This document shows, piece after piece, positions 30,791 through 36,565 of a DNA stretch of 36,565 nt. This DNA is from an uncultured Clostridia bacterium (GTDB taxonomy: Bacteria; Bacillota; Clostridia; Oscillospirales; Ruminococcaceae). The notes beneath the pieces were generated by a model, which was not told where the DNA came from, searched no databases, and worked only from the letters and a program-made list of their open reading frames with translations. The stretch spans positions 1-36,565 of the forward strand of contig CAMOKN010000035.1 in NCBI GenBank assembly GCA_946617595.1, given 5' to 3'. Numbering within the stretch: the stretch's first letter is position 1; each line of letters starts with the position of its first letter. The translations under genes and the position numbers were made by a program.

Positions 30791-31429
30791 TTTGTTTCAC
30801 CATACTAATATCATAAATTGTTCATAACAGGTTCATATACATTACTTTTACCCGGATATACCCTCTTTAAAACACGATAAAAAAGCCATTTTTTAACTTA
30901 TTCAACCGAGTTTTCAACTGTTCATAGCTTCAAAACGGTTTAAAACCAAATACTTTTCAACAGTTTCAACTGTTTTTCAGGGGAAAAAAATCTTTTTACA
31001 AAAAGTTTATTTGCAAAAAAATCCGGCTTTTACAAAAAGTTTATAATGTTTATAAATTAAATTTTAAAAAAATCTGCAAACCCTATTGTTTATCAACTTT
31101 TTGAATATTCTAAATAATTCACAAAAAAACGGTTATAAATTATGCATAATTAACAATAAAAATGATAATGTTTACATCATTTTCGGGTTGAAAAAAAGAA
31201 TTCGACATAATATTCACAAAATACGACAGTTATCGCATTTCTAACATTTTCAACCAACTTTTCAACAGAAATATCTGTTGAAAACTATTTTTCAACAGAT
31301 TTTAACATCTTTCTGAAAATCGGGTACAAATTCAGATTTTGGTTACAGTTCAGTGACAATAATACAAAAAGTAGAAATATTGTCCTTGACAATTTCTAAA
31401 AATCTGTTCAATGCATGGAGGATAGTAAT
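30791..31429. other. AT-rich non-coding gap with clustered TTCAAC motifs
   Basis: About 640 bp without a convincing ORF. It contains TTTTCAACA or its reverse at 30954, 31259, 31276 and 31289, and related TTCAAC or ATCAAC motifs at 30898, 30911, 30963, 31090 and 31247. It has long A/T runs and the palindromic TTATGCATAA region near 31140. Similar motifs occur between dnaA and dnaN. It may be an accessory DnaA-binding or origin region; the motif differs from the usual TTATCCACA box, so this is open. Confidence 0.45.
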
Positions 31430-31691
31430 GAAAGGTGTAAACAAACTTGTGGTAGAGATCAGACCTGAAGGAGACTATTTTGAAAAAGCTCTTCTGTTCA
31501 TAAAAGCAGATAAGCAGGAATTACCTCAGAAAGATATATCCGAACAAGCTGATAAATTACTATCTGATATATCTGTTACAAAAAATAACAAAAAGTCAAA
31601 TAAATTTGATTCCCTGCTTCTTATTTCTGCCGGAATATTAACTGGTTCGGCTGTTACAGCTGCCGTTTTGTTCATATCAGGTCTTCTGTGA
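31430..31691 (+). CDS. Small C-terminally anchored membrane protein, 86-87 aa
   Basis: ATG 31430 follows GGAGG at the right distance; an upstream in-frame ATG at 31353 has no such site. The N-terminal half (VNKLVVEIRPEGDYFEKALL) is soluble and the last 25 residues (LLLISAGILTGSAVTAAVLF) form one transmembrane helix, so the protein is probably tail-anchored with the N-terminus in the cytoplasm. Family unknown to me. It is the only + strand gene in the host block, and its end overlaps the end of remB by 20 bp tail to tail. Confidence 0.65.
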
Positions 31692-31926
31692 TATTCTTAA
31701 AACGCTTCCGGAGAGTCATGCAGCTGACATTACTGATATATACAACATCAGAACATACTATAATACTCTTAGGCATATCAAGCGACACATAGTATATTTT
31801 ACCATTTTTTTGACAATATGATAAATATTCGTTCATATATTTATCTACGGTAACTTTTTCTATATCAAAAATTCCTATTATTTCGCTTGTCTGAACCGAG
31901 ATATCACTTCCAAGATGCAAATACAT
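31672..31926 (-). CDS. remB: DUF370 / RemB (YaaB)-family protein
   Basis: 84 aa. MYLHLGSDISVQTSEIIGIF and the later PKSIIVCSDVVYISNVS are the conserved signature of the YaaB/RemA-like family, which lies between recF and gyrB in Bacillus. RemA and RemB are DNA-binding regulators of matrix and osmoprotection genes in Bacillus; the role here is unknown. It directly follows recF with no gap. In this window gyrB does not follow; the next gene is the + strand membrane protein. Confidence 0.85.
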   Translation of the reverse strand: MYLHLGSDISVQTSEIIGIFDIEKVTVDKYMNEYLSYCQKNGKIYYVSLDMPKSIIVCSDVVYISNVSCMTLRKRFKNITEDLI

Positions 31927-33060
31927 TTAACTTTCCCTTATCTCAAATCTGCCGTTTTCAACGTTCCAGATCTTCCCATGTCCGAATTTATCTGTATCTG
32001 AAAAATTACAAGAAGTAATAAATATCTGAAAATTATCAATATGATTAATAATAAAGCTTCTTCTGAACTCATCAAGCTCGCTCAGAACATCATCAAGAAT
32101 TATTATAGGAACATCGTTGCTCTTATCGAGTATCATCTTTGCTTCCGCAAGTTTCAGAGCTACGGCAATGCTGCGTATCTGTCCCTGTGAAGCAAAATCC
32201 TTTGCCGGCATATTATTTATCCTGAATGAAACATCGTCTCTGTGCGCTCCGACAACAGTATATTTCATTCTTAGCTCACGATCCGCGGTTTCTCTGAGCC
32301 TGCGAAGATATGTTTCATACATGATCTCAAAATCATCAGCAGTGAATCCCTTGTCTCCCATAACAGTGCTGTCGTAATTCATAGATAATATTTCATTGCT
32401 GCGGTTTATCATTCCGTAATATTCATTTGCAAATGAAGCGAGCATATCAAAGTATTTGATACGTCCGCACATAACATTTACACCAAGACGAGCTATAGTA
32501 TCATTCCAGCTTTCAAGCATCATCTTATTGGTGCTGTTATATTCGTTCATATTCATCAGGATATTGTTCTTCTGACGCAGGGCTTTATTATATTCATAAA
32601 GCTTAGAATTATGAACACGATTTATCATATTTGACACAAAATCAATATAATTGCGTCTTTTTTCGGGATCTCCCTTAACAATATATAGATCTTCAGGTAT
32701 AAAAATTACATATCTTAACGCACCGTATAATTTTTCTGCCTCTTTAAATTCTATCCCATTGAATTTCAGACGGAAGCTGTTCTTTTTCTGTACATAAGAA
32801 ATTGTGTTATCTTTATCCGGAAATTCATCAAATGTAAAACAGATCTCTATATATGTCTCATCATTTTCATTCCCGAAAGGAAGAAGTTCACTTATCTTCG
32901 GATTCCTGAAACTTTTTCCGAGACATACTGAAATAGCCTCACACAGATTAGTTTTGCCCTGGGCATTGTTACCGGTGAATATGTTCACCTTCGGGTCAAA
33001 AATAAAATCAGCAGAGGCTATATTTCTGAAATTTCTGACAGTTAAAGATCTGATTATCAT
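31927..33060 (-). CDS. recF: DNA replication and repair ATPase RecF
   Basis: 377 aa from ATG 33060 (MIIRSLTVRNFRNIASADF), which matches the normal RecF N-terminus. An in-frame ATG at 33102 would add 14 atypical residues. The P-loop is FTGNNAQGKTNLCEAI, the signature region is DFASQGQIRSIAVALKLAEA and Walker B is VPIIILDDVLSEL. RecF loads RecA at gapped DNA with RecO and RecR. No good ribosome binding site is visible before either start, and a hairpin repeat sits 46-100 bp upstream. Confidence 0.95.
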   Translation of the reverse strand: MIIRSLTVRNFRNIASADFIFDPKVNIFTGNNAQGKTNLCEAISVCLGKSFRNPKISELLPFGNENDETYIEICFTFDEFPDKDNTISYVQKKNSFRLKFNGIEFKEAEKLYGALRYVIFIPEDLYIVKGDPEKRRNYIDFVSNMINRVHNSKLYEYNKALRQKNNILMNMNEYNSTNKMMLESWNDTIARLGVNVMCGRIKYFDMLASFANEYYGMINRSNEILSMNYDSTVMGDKGFTADDFEIMYETYLRRLRETADRELRMKYTVVGAHRDDVSFRINNMPAKDFASQGQIRSIAVALKLAEAKMILDKSNDVPIIILDDVLSELDEFRRSFIINHIDNFQIFITSCNFSDTDKFGHGKIWNVENGRFEIRES

Positions 33061-33106
33061 TACTGAAATTTCGCTTTCGCTCGGGATTTGATTGCTTCGC
33101 ATGAGA

Positions 33107-33152
33107 CTGGGGAAAACCTTTTGTGAACAAAAGGTTCTTCCCCAGACCCCTT
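33107..33152. repeat. Hairpin repeat between recF and the S4 gene
   Basis: CTGGGGAAAACCTTTTGT and ACAAAAGGTTCTTCCCCAG pair along almost their full length with one unpaired base and a 2-nt loop. ACCCC follows the right arm. It splits the replication-gene cluster just before recF and looks like an inserted intergenic repeat unit. It lacks a T-run on the - strand, so termination is uncertain. Confidence 0.65.
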
Positions 33153-33222
33153 TCCAAAAAACTTTACATAATCAATAATAAAGATACTTTTATACTAATT
33201 GTAAAATACAAGACCATATTTT

Positions 33223-33453
33223 TCAGATGTTTTCTATTATACACCTGTATTCTTCTGTTCCTTCTTCAAAGTTCAAAGATACAATATCGTTGTTGTAGAT
33301 CTTTTTACCGCGCATTGTGCATACTTCACCGTTTACTTCAACTATACCGTCCTGTATCATGAGTTTTGCCATTCCACCTGTCTCAGCTATATTCCCGAAT
33401 TTGAGAAATTGCTCCAGCTTTATGAACGGAGGATCTACTTTTATTTCTGTCAT
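33223..33453 (-). CDS. S4-domain RNA-binding protein (YaaA/RlbA type)
   Basis: 76 aa. FIKLEQFLKFGNIAETGGMA followed by KLMIQDGIVEVNGEVCTMRG is an S4 RNA-binding domain and fills the whole protein. The position between dnaN and recF is conserved in Firmicutes, where the homologue is YaaA, implicated in ribosome assembly. Start ATG 33453 has AAGGT 8 nt upstream; it follows dnaN by 21 bp and is probably cotranscribed with it. Confidence 0.9.
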   Translation of the reverse strand: MTEIKVDPPFIKLEQFLKFGNIAETGGMAKLMIQDGIVEVNGEVCTMRGKKIYNNDIVSLNFEEGTEEYRCIIENI

Positions 33454-33474
33454 ATAATTACCTTATGTATAATT

Positions 33475-34575
33475 TTATTTATTTCTTACAGGAAGTACAA
33501 TTCCAACAAAACTGTCATCGTTCATAGGTCTGATCCTTATCGGGAATAAAGCTCCTGTAAAATCTATGCGAACTTCGTCACATTCACTGTTCTTCAGCGC
33601 GTCTATCATGTACTTTGCGTTGAAAGCTATCTCCAGCTTCTCACCGCTGTACTTTATCGGAATAACATCGCTCATCTTTCCGACAGATGTTTTTATGTCG
33701 ATATGAAGCTCGTCATTTTCAAATACACAGATGACCGGGCATTTATATTTGTCTGTATTCAGAAGCAGCGTTCTGTCAAGAGATGTAGAAAAATCAACAG
33801 CATTAACGATCGCCGTCATTTTTTCCTCAAAATTCATTATCTTGTCATAATCAATGAAGTTTCCTTCCAGAAGACGAGAGATAATGATATAGTCTTCTTT
33901 TGAAAAACATATCTGATTTCTGTCGATGCATACCGATATCTTCTTCTCGTTCGGCTCGTCAGAAAGCATTTTCATAAATTCATCAAGTGTTTTCTTCGGA
34001 ACAACAAAATCTATGTCATTATATTCCACAGGCTCGACACGTTTTGCCATTCTTACACCGTCAACCGAAACAACACTGAGAATATTGTTCTCAATGTGAA
34101 ATTTGCTTCCCATGTGAACAGGCTTTATATCCGTAAGAGCAACCGCATGTATAGTCTGACGTATCATGCTCTTCATAACGGATTCATCAACATAGAATGT
34201 AATATCCTTTTTAAGTTCAGGTATATTAGGATAATTGTCACCCGATACTCCAACTACGTTATATACTACAGAACCTGATTTTATAGTGACATTATCCCCT
34301 TCAGAAGATATCTCAACTTCTCCTGAAGGCATTTTTCTTATCATTTCACCGAAAATTTTTGCATTTACTACTATTTCTCCGTCCTCTATCGCTTCAGTCG
34401 GAGAAACTATGCACTTGATACCAAGCTCAAGATCATATCCCGTAATAGTGATGACATTATCTTTCAGATTAATAAGTACACCTTCAAGAGCAGGAATGGT
34501 AGAACGTACCGCACTTGCTTTTGAAGCATTTACAAGTGCATCGGATAAAACACTTCTGTCGATAGAAAATTTCAT
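33475..34575 (-). CDS. dnaN: DNA polymerase III beta subunit (sliding clamp)
   Basis: 366 aa, normal length. MKFSIDRSVLSDALVNASKA, TIPALEGVLINLKD and the C-terminal LFPIRIRPMNDDSFVGIVLPV are characteristic, the last forming the partner-binding pocket. Three clamp-fold repeats span the protein. It lies 343 bp downstream of dnaA. The start ATG 34575 follows GAAAGGAAAACGAAA. Confidence 0.97.
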   Translation of the reverse strand: MKFSIDRSVLSDALVNASKASAVRSTIPALEGVLINLKDNVITITGYDLELGIKCIVSPTEAIEDGEIVVNAKIFGEMIRKMPSGEVEISSEGDNVTIKSGSVVYNVVGVSGDNYPNIPELKKDITFYVDESVMKSMIRQTIHAVALTDIKPVHMGSKFHIENNILSVVSVDGVRMAKRVEPVEYNDIDFVVPKKTLDEFMKMLSDEPNEKKISVCIDRNQICFSKEDYIIISRLLEGNFIDYDKIMNFEEKMTAIVNAVDFSTSLDRTLLLNTDKYKCPVICVFENDELHIDIKTSVGKMSDVIPIKYSGEKLEIAFNAKYMIDALKNSECDEVRIDFTGALFPIRIRPMNDDSFVGIVLPVRNK

Positions 34576-34918
34576 TTTCGTTTTCCTTTCGTATTTGTAA
34601 ATGATAAGAAAAATCAGATCAGAACAAAAATAAATATATTATTTTATAGTATTTGTTATAGGGGCGGGAAAAGTGTGGAAAACCATATTTTTCCTTTTTA
34701 TTATCCTTAATTTCGCAGTTGATTATATGGTTGATTATTTGTTGGAAATGTTGAATCGGTTTTCAACATTTTCACATTTGAACTTTTACCTTTTAACGGG
34801 CAGAGGAAAGTTGAATAAATGTTTAAAATTAATTAATATAACTAATATTATATGATATTAAAATATATGTCATTGAATACATTATTCAACTGCGTGTAAC
34901 GCTGTTACATAGTAAATA
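34576..34918. other. dnaA-dnaN intergenic region, AT-rich with DnaA-box-like motifs
   Basis: 343 bp without a gene. TGTGGAAAA (34674-34682, reverse of TTTTCCACA) is one base from the standard DnaA box TTATCCACA. TTTTCAACA at 34760 and TTATTCAAC at 34882 (and reversed at 34810) recall the motifs at 30.9-31.3 kb. The A/T-only stretch at about 34825-34880 could be an unwinding element. Part of oriC may lie here, as in other Firmicutes where the origin flanks dnaA. Confidence 0.5.
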
Positions 34919-36310
34919 TCACATATTTCCTATGTTTTTGATAAGGTCTTCAACAGTAGCACGGTATGCGGGATCTGTCTGCATAACTTTTTTAACCTTA
35001 TTTGTTGCATATACTACGGTCGAATGATCTCTTCCTCCGAATTCTTTACCTATAGATGTATATGAAAGATCTGTTACCTTGCTTATTACGTACATAGCGA
35101 CCTGACGTGCGGTAGAGACCTGAGAATTGCGGTTCTTGGACTTCATTTCGTCCGGAGAAACATTGAATATGTGTGAAACATCGGTTATTACGTGTTCTAC
35201 AGTTACCGGAACAGGCTGCTGTTCAGTCATGACATCTTTTATGATATTCTGTGCCATTATAATAGTAGGGGTCGTACCTGTAAGGAACACAATATGGTAC
35301 ATCTTTACTATAGCGCCTTCGATCTGACGGATATTGTTCTTTAGTTTATCCGCCATATATTCCATAACATTATTTGGTATCTTGATATTCATGAGTTCTG
35401 CCTTGCGCTTTATTATTGCAAGACGAGTCTCAAACTCAGGAGCTGCTATATCGGTGAGAAGTCCCCATTCAAATCGGGTAATAAGTCTTGTTTCGATATC
35501 GTTTATCTCTTTCGGAGGACGATCTGAGGTGAGAATGATTTTCTTATTTCTTCTGTGAAGCTCTTCAAATGTATGGAAAAGTTCATTCTGTGATTCTTTT
35601 TTTCCTGAGAAGAACTGAACATCATCGACAAGCAGCATTTCTGCGCTTCTGTATTTTTTCTTGAATTCTTCGGTAGTATTTGTTTTTACGCTGTTTACAA
35701 ATTCGCTTACAAAAGTTTCGGCAGAAACATATACTATATTATAATCGGGGTGATGAGATTCGACCTCATTTTTTATTGCATAAAGAAGGTGAGTTTTTCC
35801 GAGTCCCGGCTCACTGTAAATATAAAGCGGATTGAAATCAGCTTTATCCTGAGCTATAGACCGGCATGCAGAACAAGCGAGCTTGTTGCTCTCGCCTACT
35901 ATAAAAGTATCGAATGTATATTTATAATTGCTGTTTTCTTCAGTCTCATGCATTCTTGATTTTGCATAAGGATCGTCGTCGAGCTCAGGGATAGGATCTG
36001 AAAGGCGCACGATCTCCTCCGGAGAAACGGACTTATCTTCATTTGTAACATATTCTATATCAACTTCAAAACCGAGGATCTCTTTGAGCTGTTTTTTGAA
36101 GATCTCGTCATAATTTTCTTTAATAACTTTTTTGATCCAGTCGTTGGTAATATAAAGAACAGCGGTCTTGTTGTTCAGTTTAAGAGGCTTTATAGGATCT
36201 ATGAAAAGCTTTTTTGCAGTCTCGGTGATATTAAGACTTTCTTTCATAAGCTCGAAAATATCACTGAAAGAATTCATTTCTTTCTTTTTAGATTCAGCGG
36301 AAAATTCCAT
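34919..36310 (-). CDS. dnaA: Chromosomal replication initiator DnaA
   Basis: 463 aa. Domain III has the Walker A loop SEPGLGKTHLLYAI and the Walker B region EMLLVDDVQFFSGK, with DRPPKEINDIETRLITRFEW for sensor and arginine-finger parts. Domain IV carries the DNA-binding signature TARQVAMYVISKVTDLSYTS and GGRDHSTVVYA (Ser where many species have Thr). It binds DnaA boxes and opens the origin. Start ATG 36310 follows AAAGGAAAGGAAATTTA. The promoter is at 36351-36379. Confidence 0.98.
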   Translation of the reverse strand: MEFSAESKKKEMNSFSDIFELMKESLNITETAKKLFIDPIKPLKLNNKTAVLYITNDWIKKVIKENYDEIFKKQLKEILGFEVDIEYVTNEDKSVSPEEIVRLSDPIPELDDDPYAKSRMHETEENSNYKYTFDTFIVGESNKLACSACRSIAQDKADFNPLYIYSEPGLGKTHLLYAIKNEVESHHPDYNIVYVSAETFVSEFVNSVKTNTTEEFKKKYRSAEMLLVDDVQFFSGKKESQNELFHTFEELHRRNKKIILTSDRPPKEINDIETRLITRFEWGLLTDIAAPEFETRLAIIKRKAELMNIKIPNNVMEYMADKLKNNIRQIEGAIVKMYHIVFLTGTTPTIIMAQNIIKDVMTEQQPVPVTVEHVITDVSHIFNVSPDEMKSKNRNSQVSTARQVAMYVISKVTDLSYTSIGKEFGGRDHSTVVYATNKVKKVMQTDPAYRATVEDLIKNIGNM

Positions 36311-36350
36311 TTAAATTTCCTTTCCTTTACACACAATGATAAGTATATCT

Positions 36351-36379
36351 ATTTTATCACAAATTCTGTAATTTTTCAA
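36351..36379 (-). promoter_or_regulatory. dnaA promoter
   Basis: On the - strand TTGAAA (36374-36379), 17-bp spacer, TAAAAT (36351-36356), about 40 bp before the ATG. A TTACACACA sequence (36327-36335), one base from a DnaA box, lies in the leader and could mediate autoregulation. Confidence 0.65.
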
Positions 36380-36513
36380 TAGCAAAACCTATAAATTTGT
36401 TTGTGCAGATTTAATAGTTTAATTGTGTTTATAGGCTATACCGCACAAAGAGCGTGCAGTGATTGCGAAGTCAGATTTTTCGTCAGATTGTACAGAAATG
36501 ACGCATGGCTTTT

Positions 36514-36559
36514 GAAGGTTTCTCTTTTGCGCGCATCGTGCGCGCCTTTGGAAACCTTC
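36514..36559. repeat. Long hairpin repeat at the window edge
   Basis: GAAGGTTTC (36514-36522) pairs with GAAACCTTC (36551-36559) and GCGCGC (36529-36534) with GCGCGC (36540-36545). It lies about 200 bp upstream of dnaA, beside the expected origin region. It could be a terminator for a gene beyond the edge or a dispersed palindromic repeat. The rest of 36311-36513 shows only the dnaA promoter. Confidence 0.6.
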
Positions 36560-36565
36560 TGAACG

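Overview
The window looks like the origin-proximal part of a Clostridia chromosome, most like a Ruminococcus-type Oscillospiraceae genome, with a prophage filling its left two thirds. The host assignment rests on the block dnaA-dnaN-S4 protein-recF-remB at the right, mnmG-rsmG in the middle, AT-rich intergenic DNA, AAGGAGG-type ribosome binding sites and the flavour of the protein sequences. No species can be named from the sequence alone.

Positions 1 to about 23,937 are prophage, more GC-rich than the host part. It has a siphovirus-like layout read almost entirely leftward. A divergent switch sits at 21.1-21.9 kb: a short CI-like repressor on the + strand faces a Cro-like gene on the - strand, with sigma-70-type promoters and operator-like palindromes between them. 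Moving left there are an antirepressor, an XRE regulator, a C5 cytosine methyltransferase and a radical SAM protein. Next come a RecT-type annealase with a PD-(D/E)XK exonuclease, SSB, a CHC2 zinc-finger protein and a DUF927 ATPase. A non-coding block with twelve TTACAC/GTGTAA repeats follows (candidate phage replication origin), then an SF2 helicase and a VRR-NUC nuclease. After these lie a tightly overlapping run of small, mostly Cys-rich genes and an ArpU-like late regulator. The packaging and head genes close the window: small and large terminase, portal, a MuF-type minor head protein with a JAMM-like C-terminal domain, two small accessory genes, a scaffold protein, and the first codons of the likely major capsid gene. 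Tail, lysis and the left attachment site lie outside the window.

The right end of the prophage carries lysogenic functions on the + strand: the repressor, a HicAB toxin-antitoxin pair under a promoter with a perfect palindrome in its spacer, and a tyrosine integrase. Between hicB and the integrase, on the - strand, is a compact unit with promoter, hairpin and terminator that looks like a roughly 70-nt small RNA. The integrase is followed by the 3' end of a tRNA gene with the host tRNA terminator, which marks the attachment site.

The host part (23,938 to the end) runs leftward: rsmG, mnmG, a class II aldolase, a PFL-activase-like radical SAM protein, an unrecognised 411-aa protein, rsmI, a 640-bp AT-rich gap, a small + strand membrane protein, remB, recF, S4, dnaN and dnaA. 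Three parS-like palindromes lie in and around rsmG and mnmG. A 157-bp foldable palindromic element sits between the tRNA terminator and rsmG. Short hairpin repeats interrupt the replication-gene cluster. All functional assignments are from reading the sequence; no database search was run.
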